The position numbers were made by a program, and so were the translations under genes. This document shows positions 43,404-55,799 of a stretch of DNA of 64,000 nt, piece by piece. The notes below the pieces were generated by a model. That model had not been told where the DNA came from and did no database searches. It worked only from the letters and a program-made list of their open reading frames with translations. Numbering within the stretch: position 1 is the first letter of the stretch; each line of letters opens with the position of its first letter. This stretch comes from Melitaea cinxia (lineage: Eukaryota > Arthropoda > Insecta > Lepidoptera > Nymphalidae), in assembly GCF_905220565.1 (NCBI RefSeq), contig NC_059405.1, positions 12,974,081 through 13,038,080 of the forward strand, read 5' to 3'.

Positions 43404-45171
43404 TTTAAATATATTCTTATAATACTATCTTTATTCATAACTTTGTGGCATTCAAAATATTAAAAGTCATACACATTTACATCATTGGCCTTAATCCGTC
43501 TATTGCAGACGATTGTGTCATATAGAAGCTGTGTTACCTAGGACACTTTTCAGGAAAACGCAGAGTTGCCTAAGCTCTGCACCACCCTCTCGACCTCACT
43601 GACTAGGCCTACAGGAACGACGAGTCGATATGTGTGGAGTCAGTTCGGCTGCAGGAGTCTTTTGCATTTTAGAGCTATGCCACGAATGCTTGACGGAGAC
43701 CCCATTCCGGGTTTCAAATGAAGTTTTCCTTCTCCATGACCCTGATGATTTTGAGCCAGGTTTATCCCTCATTTACATATGCATCATCATCTATATCATT
43801 TAATAAAATTACTACTGTTAACATTTTTCATACAAACTTGACAGAGTATTTCATGGAAAAATTGTTACATTTATTACAAAAGTAAAATTTTCTGTATTAT
43901 ACATAAATTTTTTAAGAAAATAAGATACATTAATAACTATTTTACCAGCAGATTGTAAGAAAAACTGTTAAGTAAAGATTTACACGCGAGTTGGTTTCAG
44001 TGGCCGTTAAACCAAATGATTTATTCCGTCTGGCATTCATAAAGTTAATAGCGGATGATTTTATTTTAATTCAGCTGAGTCCATTCAAGGCGAAGGTCTC
44101 GATCGATTGAAGGCCAGGTGTAGTGTTTAGTTAGAAAACGGTTGTTCGTTTTATTCTTTTCTTACGAATAAAACAAAAACTTATTGGTTTGTATTCAACA
44201 CACCTATATAGAAGAAAAAATAGCGTTTTATATTTTTTGTGTTTTTATTCTTTAATTCATTCACTAACACTTACATGCATAAAATAGGCTACTAAGCACA
44301 TAGCATAGTACTAGCATAGGCCATCATAGGAATCGCTTGTCTACTCGTAGTAACGGAAAAGAAAATAATAATGTCAAGGCAAGTATAGGAAAAAGAAGAG
44401 ACATTTATTAGTATAAGCTTTATTTTTAATTTTGACTTGATTTTAATTATAATTTTGATTGAATTTTAGAACCTAGTGATTGTATTTTAATTTTAATTTT
44501 GATTATGACACTAATTTTAATTCCAACAAAAAAAACATTCACACAAAATAAAAATCACACGTGTTACGCCTAGCCTCATCTTTATATTATATTTTAAGAC
44601 CTACGCATTGTTTTAAACAGGATATACCTACTAGTCAACAATTACTATATAAAAATATTTATTTCTCATTAAAAAGCATTCGTAACATTAAATATTACAT
44701 AATATAGAGTGAAAGTTGAAATATGTAATAAAAAATCGTTTATAATTTCTTCATTCAGATATATTCATTAACGACGAGGGTGATATTTTTCATACATATT
44801 TCTAAAAGAGTGCAGACGCTTTATTAACAAAATGGCAGACGAATTCCCTAAATCAAAAACTCATTAGCACTAGACTATTGCCCCGGCTATTCCCCTCTAT
44901 AAAAGTTGAAGTTATTAATACTTGAATCTTTTACAACACGAGCTTTCTTATAGCCATAATGATTTACATTTCCTTGCAGACGTATAGATTCGTTTTATTT
45001 GGTCTGTAAAAATGTACAAACTTTAGAGCTATGAGTTTACTTACCTTATAGAATACCCGTCGATTTAATTTATATTTATCTGTTCTCTTCCGCTCTCGTA
45101 TGAATCATGGTTGATTTTATCAGATATAACTCGAGTTTTTAAAAATGTTTTAGTTTTTTTGTATCGCTGCA
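43404..45171. other. Mostly AT-rich DNA with one GC-rich dispersed-repeat-like block
   Basis: The block at 43475-43765 (TCTCGACCTCACTGACTAGG, GCTATGCCACGAATGCTTGA, CATGACCCTGATGATTTTGA) has the look of a known lepidopteran repeat, but there is no second copy here. The rest holds nothing recognised. Confidence 0.4.
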
Positions 45172-45390
45172 GCCTGTAATATCCCACTACTGGGTATAGG
45201 CCTCTTTCCCCATGGAAGGAGCTTTATACACCACGCTGCTTCAATGCGGGTTGGCGGATATATTCCCTATTATGAGTAACGATAGCTATCAGATACATTG
45301 TACATGATAACAACCGGGACCGCAACGACTTAACGTGCTCTCCGAGTCACGGTGGCGAGGCCCACAAGGACTGCACCCGCAAGGATGCTT
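45172..45390 (-). mobile_element. SINE A, body without head
   Basis: CTGTAATATCCCACTACTGG, GGCCTCTTTCCCCATGGAAG and CTCTCCGAGTCACGGTGGC. Confidence 0.75.
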
Positions 45391-45904
45391 TTTTTATATA
45401 AATAATTCAAATTTGGGAAAAATTGTAACAGGTAATTAATTAATTTAATGTATATGTTTGTTTCATTACTTGCAAGAGGTAAGTTTTTTATTTAATGTTT
45501 CAATATTCACTAAATCGTAACTTCTACCCTTATACTCAGCTAGAATTTACAAGTACGCTTTTTACAATTCATTGAAGGTTCGAAGGAGTGCCAACTTTCT
45601 CAAAGCACAATCAAATATATACTGTAGTACATAAAGTTGCAAACTTTCCATAACTCAATAAAAGGACACTGTGCGATAACTAACCGAGTCACTATTTTGA
45701 CAAACTTTATCGAGCAGAATATTTCTATCATTTGTGAATCTTTATTTATAGCACAATGTTAAAAATAGTTATGGTTTTTGCTTGCTAACAAAAAAAAAAG
45801 ATTTAAATTTATATTAAAAAGTAATATAACGTATGTAATTACAAATGGTTAATTAAATATGCATTATTGGGGATAGCAGTACTTGTTTTTGTACTTAGTA
45901 CTTG

Positions 45905-46085
45905 TCAGATGTTCATCAAATTTAAATGGGACCACACGACACAGACACAGTACCATCTTTTGATTAAAAAAAAAGAGTCATCAAAATCGGTACGCCCAGT
46001 AAAAATGTATGAGGTAACACACATATAAAAGAATACAATCGAATTAAGAACTCCCCTTTTTTGAAATCGATTAAAAACAAATCTG
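45905..46085 (+). repeat. Dispersed AACCGACTTC repeat, 3' half
   Basis: CAAATTTAAATGGGACCACA through ATACAATCGAATTAAGAACT to TTGAAATCGATT. The start is missing. Confidence 0.65.
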
Positions 46086-46112
46086 TCATCGGCCAAAATT
46101 AAAACAAAACAA

Positions 46113-46280
46113 GCTTGTAGTGTAGTGGTGCAAGTAGTCAGTTTACTACCAATGGCTGCGGGTTCGACTCACGTTCCAGACATTTGTATCACCACAAAAT
46201 TTGTTTCGGTCTGTCTTTGTACGTCAGTGTCGCGAAGAGCACGTAAAACCGTCGGACCCTATTATTATTATTATTATTGA
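46113..46280 (+). mobile_element. SINE D, tRNA-headed, (TTA)n tail
   Basis: Head AGTGTAGTGGTGCAAGTAGT with B box GGTTCGACTC, body TTGTTTCGGTCTGTCTTTG, tail (ATT)6 at 46261-46279. Confidence 0.6.
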
Positions 46281-46847
46281 CACCTTACAGAGCTCGATAT
46301 TCACTAAGGCAAAGAATTATTCGCCAAGCTCTATAAAGCAGCGAGTTGAATTAAGCTTTAACTTTACCTACATGTAGAATAGGGCTCTGTACAATACTAA
46401 GATGTTTACTGATAGAATTACTAATTACATAATAGTAATTATTTTCTCGTTGATACACCTAATGTTGTTTACTTAAAGACTAGAAACATTGTGAAATTAT
46501 TCAGCGTTAGTTAAAGGTTATAACTTAATTATAGACGATTATCTAAAAATGGTTAAATTGAATCGACGGCTGAGCGAGGACTGAGGCCAACCTTCGTCTT
46601 ACGTCATAGGGATTTCACCCTACACCCCTCCGCGAATTCGCGATGAATACAAATGATTTGGCATTTATCAAAATATGGTCGAATATCTACGTACTCGTAC
46701 GTATGAACGTATCTTGGTGGATTTATTGAAGAGCAAGAAATTGTGATCGTATCTGCTTATTTATGTTAGTTTCTGTAAGTTTGATTAAACATTGTTAAGA
46801 TAAAATCTTGAGAGAACAACTATCGATCTATATAAATTAAAAATATA
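46281..46847. other. AT-rich noncoding stretch
   Basis: Nothing recognised. Confidence 0.5.
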
Positions 46848-46977
46848 TCCTCGTAATGTATGTACACACATAACTTTCGAACGCCTGCTTGAAATTCAAT
46901 GATTCTCTTTTGTGGTCGTTATTGTCAGTCAAATGATCACGAAAAAAACAAGGTAAGTAGTTTGCCGGATCAGCTGG
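46848..46977 (+). mobile_element. Helitron-like element, short decayed copy
   Basis: TCCTCGTAATGTATGT at the start and TTTGCCGGATCAG then CTGG at the end resemble the ends at 41609-41791. CTGG still fits CTRR. Confidence 0.45.
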
Positions 46978-47317
46978 TACAATATGAAATATTATAAACG
47001 TTTGGATTGGAGATTTCATATACTTCTATTACTTTCTATTACTTTATTCTATCATCAATGACAATTAGGCATTTTTTTTTCATTGTCTAAATAGTTGTTA
47101 TTGCAAATCAAATTAGAAGAACACAAATTACAATATATTAATAATACAATACACTGTAGGGACACTTCTCATCTATATTATTTTAGCTTCGAATTTAGTG
47201 CCAACTCTTGGACGTAAGAAATTCTTCGTTACTCGCCATTAAATTTGTCTTTTAGAACTAACTACATTTAGTTAAATATTTAAATGGAGAGTTTGAAACA
47301 AAAATGTAAAATAAAAA
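46978..47317. other. AT-rich noncoding stretch
   Basis: Nothing recognised. Confidence 0.5.
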
Positions 47318-47600
47318 GGAGGAGGTTACTCAATTCGACCGTATATTTTTTTATATATGTTCGGGGATAACTTTGTCAGTTATGAACCGATTTTAATAAT
47401 TCTTTTTTTGTTGGAATATCTAGTGTGGTACCATGATAAGGAAATCAGGATCTGCTGATGGATTCCCAGAGAAATCGAGGGAAACCCTCGAAAATCTAAG
47501 TGACGACTAGTGCCTTTGTTAATTTTTTTTCGTCTACTTACGTTGTATTACTTATCAATGTAAATGAATTCGTTATTTTTTCATTTCAAAGTCGGCGCTT
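47318..47600 (-). repeat. Dispersed AACCGACTTC repeat, reversed, with an altered middle
   Basis: AAGGAGGAGGTTACTCAATTC at the left and CGTCTACTTACGTTGTATTA then AAGTCGGCG at the right are family marks. The centre (47420-47510) differs from other copies. Confidence 0.6.
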
Positions 47601-47762
47601 TTCGTTAATTCCTATACTTTCAAACAAAAGCAATGTTTTAGAAAACGTGGGTGGAATATTTTTATTTTGCTACTAAAAAGAGAATAGATTAGATTTGGTA
47701 GTATTCTATTAAAATTATCATTTTTTGACAATTTTGGTATTTTACTAATCAATCACGATCAT

Positions 47763-48056
47763 GATTCAGCCAGTACACCCGTCTGCTAGGTATATACCTC
47801 TTTCTCCACGTGGGAGAAGGATTGGAGCTTAATCCAAAACGCTGCTCCCCTGCGGATTTGTGGATATGTTCCTTATATAAGTAAAGATTGCTGACAGGTA
47901 TTTATGATAACAACCGGGACGGACAGCACAAAGACAGACATCCAAATTGGAAAGAAATATTCGTACAAATACAAATATCCATTCCGAGCGGGAATCGAAC
48001 CTGCAAACCGTCGGTGTTTAGGCGACTACAGGCACCACTTCACCAGAGCGGTTGTT
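47763..48056 (-). mobile_element. SINE A, full copy
   Basis: tRNA-like head at the right (B box GGTTCGATTCCCGC on the minus strand near 47995; CCGCTCTGGTGAAGTGGTGC), body and 3' end ATTCAGCCAG at the left. Confidence 0.75.
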
Positions 48057-48138
48057 CTAATCAATAATGTGTAAATATATGTGTATTAAAACATATACAT
48101 ATTAAATTTATAACAAACATACATGTGTATTAATAGTA

Positions 48139-48838
48139 GGGGGGCGTCCATAAATTACGAGAGGTGTTCTTTAAATTTTCGGTCCCTCCCCCCTTGTGAG
48201 ATGTCGTGAGATATTATTCAACCCCTCTCCCATTCCCCAATCTCACGTGAGATTTTTCAAAATGTGGGTTTCTTACGTACACGCGTTGGATTGTTATTGA
48301 AATTGTTTTCTTTCGAACGAATTACTGATTGATCTTAATCGTATTACGATTGCGCTTAAGATTAAATTTTAAGCAATCTGGATTAAATGGACCAAAATAG
48401 TATATTTTTTTTGTTTCAATCAGAAAAAAAATCCGTGATATTTGCCGAGTTGCCCCCTTCTCTCCGACGTAAAATTAGATATATTTTTTTTATATATCAC
48501 TAGCTCGGCAAACAAGCGTACGGCTCACCTGATGGTAAGCGATTACCGTAGCTTATAGACACCTGCAACACCAGAAGCATTACAAGCGCGTTGCCGACCC
48601 CAATCCCCAATCCCCCCAGGAGCTCTGGTCACCTTACTCACCAACAGGAACACAATACTGCTTAAAAGCAGTATTATTTAGCTGTGATCTTCTGTAAGGT
48701 CGAGGTACTACTCCAGTCGGGCTGCTCCATATTTTGAGCAGGAAATTCCTGCTGTGCCCTACCTCAGTTAAAGAGAGATGAGATTTGACTCGACCCACCC
48801 CCCCTTTTAAACATCTCACGTATTTTATGAACGCCCCC
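48139..48838. mobile_element. TIR transposon (MITE) with TA duplication, carrying a nested SINE B
   Basis: Ends GGGGGGCGTCCATAAATTAC and the reverse of GGGGGCGTTCATAAAATAC; TA on each side (48137-48138, 48839-48840). Without the insert it is about 390 bp. No transposase frame. Confidence 0.78.
48476..48787 (-). mobile_element. SINE B, longest copy
   Basis: Poly(A) shows as a T-run near 48484. The minus strand then reads back through GGTGAGCCGTACGCTTG, TACGGTAATCGCTTACC, GCAACGCGCTTGTAATGC to GGTAGGGCACAGCAGGAA. It lies within the TIR element 48139-48838. Confidence 0.75.
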
Positions 48839-48872
48839 TAGTCCTTGGGAAACTCTAATTACACTGTACAAA

Positions 48873-49053
48873 TCTATATCTTCTATAAAAATAAAAATGA
48901 GTGTTATTAAGTGCATAACTGGAGAATGGCTCGATAAATTCGGCTAATTTATTTTTTGTATCTTTCTTAAGTCCAGTTCAGAAGGCTTACAAAATTTTTT
49001 TTTAATTTTATACAATTGACTTTTGAAAGAACGAAGTCTATCCGGGCAGCTAG
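48873..49053 (+). mobile_element. Helitron-like element
   Basis: TCTATATCTTCTATAAAAAT at the start; AACGAAGTCTATCCGGGCAG then CTAG (49050-49053) at the end. Confidence 0.5.
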
Positions 49054-51249
49054 TTACTAATAAATTTAAATTTTACAAATAATTTAAAAAAATGTCAAAC
49101 ACTTGTTAGACCCTAGTAGTATTAGATTTTATTCTAAAAACACACAAAACACACACAGCACAAAACATCGCCCTGACCAAGAAAACTATCTGTGTGACCT
49201 GTACAATATGTGATGATTTTCTTGGAGATGAAAGCTACGTTCTTTAGCGAAACATTATGCCACCATCAGCAAAGCTATAATAACGTAATAACAAATGTGA
49301 ACTGTATGTATAAACGTTATATAATATTTATGTACGTATTCCTTATGAAACGTGCCACGCATCGTTCTATAATAATTTGACACGACATTTCATTGAAACA
49401 AGCGAACATCAAATGAATTCAAATACCAAACTGAAACAGAAATAGCCAGACAGAATAGACAGAAACAAAGACCATTGTATATTTAGATGCTATTTCCTGA
49501 GATATATAATTATATATAGATAAAGATATTTTTCTCTTAAAGACGTAGCAATTTATTAAAATACGCTCTTGTGTAAATGTAGAGTTTCTTTTAAGAGATT
49601 TTCCTGAGAATGATATTTATTCCAAGAAGTGAGGGTCTCATCAACTACAATATAATGGTACTGGCTCGTCTTGTGGTTTGAATAAATGTTAAAAATTGTC
49701 ATATTTTACAAATTAACATATATTCTCAAATAGACAAGGACAATCAGTTACAAATTATTTAAAACACATTACCGTTTTGGGGGAACCTAAATGTTTTGAA
49801 AACAACGCACAGGAAGTTGACGTGAAAATTGATTTTAAATGATGATGATTTTATATCAACATTTTAATAACAAGAGTTATGTATGTAACTACTCTTTTAT
49901 AAGTCTAAAAGATTAAATATACGAAATCTTCTACTTTTCTCTCATGTTGTTACGAAAACGTATCTAAATGTAGCAATTTACGAAAGAAGGAATAAAATAT
50001 CAGTATGTTTTTTAAGATAACATAATATCTCGAATCGAAATAGAATCGGAATTCGAAATCAATGCTGCCGTCGACATTTGACCATGTGCCAGTGCAAACA
50101 AAGAAATTTTTATTGTTTGAATATAGGGCTTCTGAAGACTAACGTAGAAAATGTCTTGAATTAATAAAATTGAATAAAATATGTATTTTAGAAAGCCTAT
50201 AAGAGGTAAAATTTTTAAGATTTCACTATGATGGTTAAAAAATGCAATGTAACACAAACTTTAATCATTTTTTAATGTTTTTTTTTTTTGTTGTTTCGAG
50301 TAGATAATGTTGGTAAATTTTTATCGTGAAATCTAAAACAATACGTTTTGTCACGGTCAGTTTCCAAACTTTACAATAAAACCAACAACGTGCGTACTTG
50401 TAGCATTCATTTAACGAAGCTTTGTTTATATCTTTTTCTGAGAGTCGTTATTTTCTGAATATTTGTTTGGTTCCCAATGTTATATAATAAATTTATTCGC
50501 TTCTCATCTTCGCTTCAAAGGTGGTGCAATGCAATGGGCATAAATTTAATATCGTTATATAAATTTAATATAATAATAATCTTTGAAGTAACTGTCTGTA
50601 TTTCTTTTTTTTTTTTTTGAGAAAACAGAAACAAAAGTTGGACTTAATGATGTCTCTTGGAAATGTCTTTCAGTTAACCTTCAAGCGAAACAAAAAAATG
50701 TAGGCAAAGCTAAAACAGAAGAGACGCTAACGGGAAATAATATAATAAATATTAAAAAATATATCATATAAATTATAGTCAACTATATAGCGCTATGAAA
50801 TTTCGCAGTGTAATTATTTTTAATTGTCGATATTTTTGTATTAACTTTGCGCGCGCCCTTATTCGCGATTCTTTTACGATGCCAAAATTCTAACGGCACC
50901 AAGTGCAATATATAAGCACAGTTTTCATTATTGGTTAGTGTATAACCTCTGACTTAATACTATATGATTATAATTTAGGTGCGAGGAGAACTGATATAAA
51001 TTCATGAAATGTAAAATTTCGTATAGGTATATTTATACTAATATAATAGAAGTAAGATGTTTTTATCACGAGTGACCTCAAGGGCTTACGAAACCTTATC
51101 TTGGAAGATATATATGTATTAGACTAAAAATATCGTCATATAACTCAGACGTTGAACTACAAGTATAAATAATAATTGAATTTAAAACACTGAAACTCAA
51201 AGTCATTGCCTCAAACGACTATTCGATAATTGTGTTTGCTCGTAAACGA
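49054..51249. other. AT-rich noncoding stretch
   Basis: No gene or repeat family recognised. Small open frames lack domains. Confidence 0.5.
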
Positions 51250-51512
51250 AAAAAAAACCGACTTCAATTACATCGACGAGTAATACAACGTAGGTCGACG
51301 AAAAAAGCGTCAAATAAAAACGCATTATTAGATATAACTCGAAAAGTAGTTGTTAGATCTCAAATAAATTTAAATGGGACCAATTGACACACACCACCTT
51401 TCGATTAAAAAAAATTGTCTCTAATCGGTCTACTCGGTGAAAAGTTCTGATGTAACATACAAAAAAAAATACAGTCGAATTGAGAACCTCCTCCTTTTTT
51501 GGAAGTCGGTTA
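51250..51512 (+). repeat. Dispersed AACCGACTTC repeat, best-preserved copy
   Basis: Begins AAACCGACTTCAATTACATC and ends TTTTTTGGAAGTCGGTT, so the last ten bases mirror the first. Contains AGTAATACAACGTAGGTCGA and CAAATAAATTTAAATGGGAC. A second partial unit follows. Confidence 0.7.
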
Positions 51513-51625
51513 ATGAAAAAAAATCATCGAAATCTGTCCACCCTAGTCAAAAGTTCTGAGATACATAAATATAAAAAAATACAGTCGAATTGATGACTTC
51601 CTTCTTTCTTGGAAATCGGTGAAAA
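51513..51625 (+). repeat. Second partial unit of the same dispersed repeat
   Basis: Repeats the 3' half (AGTCAAAAGTTCTGAG, ATACAGTCGAATTGATGAC, TTGGAAATCGGT) directly after the first unit. Confidence 0.65.
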
Positions 51626-52026
51626 ATCCAATGGTTTGATATTCTGATTTATCTTTACATATTAAAACCCGAAGTAAGCGAAATTAACCAATCTTACAAC
51701 AATAATAAATATAAAATATTTCCACAGATAAAATATTTCACCACAATAAGAATTCGCATTACACCCCGGGGAGTACGAGGCAATCGTTATATTTATTTTA
51801 TAATATAATTCAAAGGAAAAATTCGAATAAAACGTTTCATTTTAAATTATCTACAGCAAAATAAGATTATAATTTTTGTACGTGAATTGAATCTACAGTT
51901 TATTCGAGTTAAGAAAATAGAGAAACAACACTTGACGTTTGACCACCCCTTGACCAATTATGATTAAGGCGCGTGACTGACCTAAGCGACAGTGATGAGT
52001 TACTATTTCCTTAACGCAAACTACTA
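51626..52026. other. AT-rich noncoding stretch
   Basis: Nothing recognised. Confidence 0.5.
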
Positions 52027-52195
52027 ACCAGTTGGCGCAGTTGTCAGTGACACTGCTTTCTCCTCTGTGCGATTGTGGGTTCAATTCCCACTCCGATTCT
52101 ACCACATGTATTATTGATATTTACATTTGTTACAACAAAAAAATATGCGTATCTATATCAGTCGGTTACTTATGTTAGGAACAGACAGCCGTAAA
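52027..52195 (+). mobile_element. SINE C, tRNA-headed
   Basis: ACCAGTTGGCGCAGTTGTCA with B box GGTTCAATTCC at about 52078; the body ends GAACAGACAGCCGT. Same family as 63078-63262. Confidence 0.65.
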
Positions 52196-52621
52196 AAGAT
52201 ATTTATTTTATTCATTCATTATCAATCAACAGTTTATGAATTATTATATTTACAGATATTTACTATATAAATCATGTGCTCGTGGAATAGTGCCAAGAAT
52301 GCTGGCAGCATTTCCCGTTGAATCACTATTCCGATTCTCTGGGCAAAAAATACACCAACCCTCTTTTAAATGAAACAACTTTTTCGGATTTTATCGCGGT
52401 TTATTAACTTTTTTGATTCTCGACGTTTTTGGATACTTTACAGCAACCATGGTCACGGGAGGACTGAGTTGTCAGACGTCCTAACGTCACAAAGTTATTC
52501 AAAACTACCCAACATACATCAATATTTTATTTAGTCCTATCTACGCAGAATGTGCTAATCGAGTCTTTATCTATGGTAAATTATGCTTGGTTTTTGATTT
52601 AATTATATTAATAATGGGATC
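52196..52621. other. AT-rich noncoding stretch
   Basis: Nothing recognised. Confidence 0.5.
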
Positions 52622-52950
52622 CTAAGCAGGTGGTAATAACCAGCCATCATTTCTATTGAAATTTGGATGTTTTTTAATTTCAATAGCCTCACGGAGCATC
52701 CTTGGTTGGAATCGGTGTTCTTTTGCGAGGATCTGTGGTTTATCGAATCTAATATAATGACTAGCTGTGTCTAAACTGTATTCACAGATTCCGGTGTTAG
52801 TATAGCGACGATGTTTCAAGTCAGCTATATCTTCTTTTACGCGAGTTTTAATTGATCTTTTGTTTGTCCTACCCACAATCAAGCTTGTATACTCCTACAT
52901 CTTGTAAGCGTATATGACACTTGACAGATGGTAAATTTGACTTATCGTTT
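52622..52950 (-). pseudogene. Penelope-like retroelement GIY-YIG endonuclease remnant
   Basis: The minus strand reads GVYKLDCG, a frame shift, then VGRTNKRSIKTRVKEDIADL, FDKPQILAKEHRFQPRMLRE and EIKKHPNFNRNDGWLLPPA. This is the order of a Penelope-type C-terminal endonuclease: the G-V-Y and Y-V-G strands, the R-x3-K-x-R-x-K-E helix and the conserved tail. The frame shift between the first two strands and the absence of the reverse transcriptase make it a dead fragment. Confidence 0.75.
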
Positions 52951-52984
52951 TTGGCGGCTTGAAAAAAGTTTTTATAGAAGCTCG

Positions 52985-53290
52985 CTTTAGGATGAAGCCA
53001 ACTTGTCAGTGACCCCTTTCATAAAAGGCAGACTGCTCCATGGAGATCCATTGAGAGCCGCTTGGTGATGTTGAGCTCTTGTAAAATTGACTGGTTCATC
53101 CTCATTGCAATCCAAGGGATTCGGAGTCTCCGCCAACACGACATTTCAAAAGCACTGATCTTACTGCTGTCGCGACTTCTGAGGCACCAAGTTTCCGAGC
53201 CATACAATAATATTGTGAACAGAAAAGCACGGACCAGACGGACTTTGGTTTTGCGATAGATAGCATGATTCTTCCATATTTTGTATGTAT
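52985..53290 (-). pseudogene. RTE-like reverse-transcriptase C-terminal fragment
   Basis: The minus strand reads IWKNHAIYRKTKVRLVRAFL, then LYGSETWCLRSRD, ISAFEMSCWRRLRIPW, and NQSILQELNITKRLS, a block found after the thumb in RTE-type and related reverse transcriptases. Frame changes follow near 53030. No TSD was found, and it lies close to the Penelope fragment, so two decayed elements adjoin. Confidence 0.72.
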
Positions 53291-54299
53291 TGAATGTATA
53301 AAGACTATCTTTGTCGGACTAATGTTTGTGAAAAGGGTTTAAAGCGTAAAATTGCGCTCCAGAATAAGTTTGATATAATCATTACAGATAAATAATGTGG
53401 CTATTATTTGTCTCATTAAAATTCATAACAACAATCATTAATCAGAACAAACTTGTAGCGTTGTGGTTGTGTTTCTGCGATCTACATTTCACTCTGATTG
53501 TGACATCGGGACGTTTCATTTATTATTTATAAATGATTACGTAATAACTGTAATCATCATTTTAATCTTACATTATTCTTTTTCATATATATTTTTTTTA
53601 GTTTTAGTTAAGAACGTTTTGTTTCAATCAATTTATTGATGGATGTAATAAATATGTTTAGCATGTACACATACAGCTTCATATTCAACCAAAAATATTT
53701 AGAAGACTTATGAAATATTATAATTTTTAAAATTACACAACTGCTTTTGAAGCCAACTGGAATAAAGAAATTTTAGATTTTAATTGGTTTTAAGATTTAA
53801 GTGGCTGTTATACAACTAAGTTATTTCCTGACGTGAAAATCTCTCAGAGTTTGAATAACAAATAAGACAGAATATTTAAATGCTCATTATATATTAAACA
53901 CTCATTTAAGCATTAGAAACATCGATTTGCCTCTTTACCGCTGGATGTTTCATAAATAATTAAAAACAATTTAATAAAACTAACTAAGAGAAAATTAAGC
54001 TCATTTAAGTCATCAAAAATATTGCACGACTACTTAAAAGAAAAGTGGTTATCATATTTGATTCTATAAATAAATAAAAATACTTTTCACTCAAAGGCTC
54101 CGGAGGGAAATCATGTGTAAGGGGTTCGGAAACGTACACGACACAAACATAAACCCCCAACCACGATAAACCTCTACGCCGCATTATATTCGTCGACACA
54201 GAAAAAAAACGGCGACATTTAGTGCAGCAGGCAGAACTATGACCCCTGCATCACTCAGCACCGTTACCGTAAACAATAAAATAACTAAATAAATAATAA
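53291..54299. other. AT-rich noncoding stretch
   Basis: A weak tRNA-like SINE trace may lie near 53450-53520. Nothing firm. Confidence 0.4.
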
Positions 54300-54495
54300 A
54301 TGCCTTACACTCAACAACCCCAAGTAGGGTTTACTCCTGTGTTGGGTGTCCACAAACACATAATACACAAGCACAAGCCCGCAGAAAACTACAAATAGCT
54401 ATACGGCCTACACAAATATTTGAGATGATTCCGGATTAAACCTGATATATTTCTGTAGCCAAAACTGTGATCACTGCACCGCTAGGTCACCCTCG
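54300..54495 (-). mobile_element. SINE E, decayed copy
   Basis: CAACCCCAAGTAGGGTTTAC, GTTGGGTGTCCACAAACACA and ACACAAGCACAAGCCCGC match the body of the copy at 40304-40498; the B box is lost. Confidence 0.55.
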
Positions 54496-54904
54496 TCGTA
54501 AATACCTGGATGTTGGTACGTACCAACGCGCTTAGTATGGATAAAGTGTTAATCAAAAGGCTTATTAAGCTTGTTTACCGTAACATACATGCAGATAAAA
54601 GGAGAAGCGATATGTTAAGTTGTTAGCGATTATTTCATCCTCATCCGAAGCCCGTGCCTCATTAATAATAAACGTATTCGATCGATCGTAATCACTTTAG
54701 TCTACAGCCATTTCAAGGTGACCTTATACACAAAATGTTTTAATTAATATATGTTAATACAAGTTATATACATGCTCGTTTTGTATGAATTGACCTAGTA
54801 ATGTAATATTTAATTTCGTATTATACATACACTTATTTTAGTAAGTTAGGAAGCAGCAACAAATATCTTGTTTAAAATCTAGAGCCCAATTATACCTCAA
54901 CCTA

Positions 54905-55051
54905 ACATAAGATCACAGCCAAATTACACTGTCCATATTTAGTTTCGTTTTTCTTCGATAAATAAGACATATCTCCTGGGGTTGAACTGTGAAGGCAGCA
55001 AGCTCAGGATCGGCGACTAGTTTGTGACCCTTATGGTATTGCAGGCAACCA
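54905..55051 (+). mobile_element. SINE B-like copy, diverged, interrupted on its right
   Basis: AAGATCACAGCCAAATTACA, GGATCGGCGACTAG and TGGTATTGCAGGCAACC recall SINE B. A TIR element follows at 55052, and the repeat may resume at 55783 (AACAGCGGTAACTG). Confidence 0.5.
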
Positions 55052-55774
55052 GGTAAAGCTTTAGATTAGGTAAAACCGAATTTCGGGACCGTGGGGGGAT
55101 GGGGGGGAGAGGGTGGGGAACGCTACCCCTGGTACCACTGTCACACCTCGGAACCCCATGGTTATGGAGATATCCATGGTTAAAGTTTTGAGGTTAGAAG
55201 AAGAATTTCGAAAGTTAGAGGAACGCTTGGCTCCGGCGCTACGGGAAGTGCAGCCCTTCCGCCCTTGCGTGCGAAAGCACACTCACTCATGCTCCGTTCC
55301 GCATCTCTCCTCATCCTCTACGCATTCGTTCGCGCGCTTTCGCACGGCGGGCGAGGGCTGCCCTCCCTCCGCGCCTCCGTGGCACAAAAAAAACACTCTA
55401 GGGGTAGGACAGACCAAGACCACGTGGACAGTGGAGTGCTCCGATTCGGTTTTGGGTATTTTTCGAATTTGTAAACCTATATTCTAGCACGCAATGTTAC
55501 TAATTTTATTAGAATATTATGTCTGACGCGTTATTTTGTTTAAAAGTGTCGATTTGTCACACAATGCAAACAGTACGAGCTCAAAGGTATTATAATAGCT
55601 TTAAATTCTTCTTCTAACCTCAAAACTTTAACCATGGATATCTCCATAACCATGGGGTTTTGAGGTGTGACAGTATTACCTTGTATAGATTCCCCTACAC
55701 CCTCCACCCTCCACACCCAAAAACCCCATAATTCGGTTTTTTTAATTCGGTTTTACCTAATCTAGATCTTAGCC
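55052..55774. mobile_element. 723-bp TIR element with ~165-bp inverted ends and 8-bp TSD
   Basis: The ends start GG and share AGATTAGGTAAAACCGAATT, then a variable G-rich/C-rich part, then a long near-identical block (CCCCATGGTTATGGAGATAT, TTTTGAGGTTAGAAGAAG) at 55138-55212 and reversed at 55603-55679. GGCAACCA lies on both sides (55044-55051, 55775-55782). GG ends with an 8-bp duplication recall Merlin-type elements; that is a guess. The core 55215-55400 is strikingly CpG-rich. Open frames here run through the repeats and are not believed. Confidence 0.75.
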
Positions 55775-55799
55775 GGCAACCATAAACAGCGGTAACTGT

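Noticed and set aside
55113..55487. 124-codon plus-strand frame
   Set aside because: It runs through the inverted repeat and CpG-rich core of a TIR element and has no domain.
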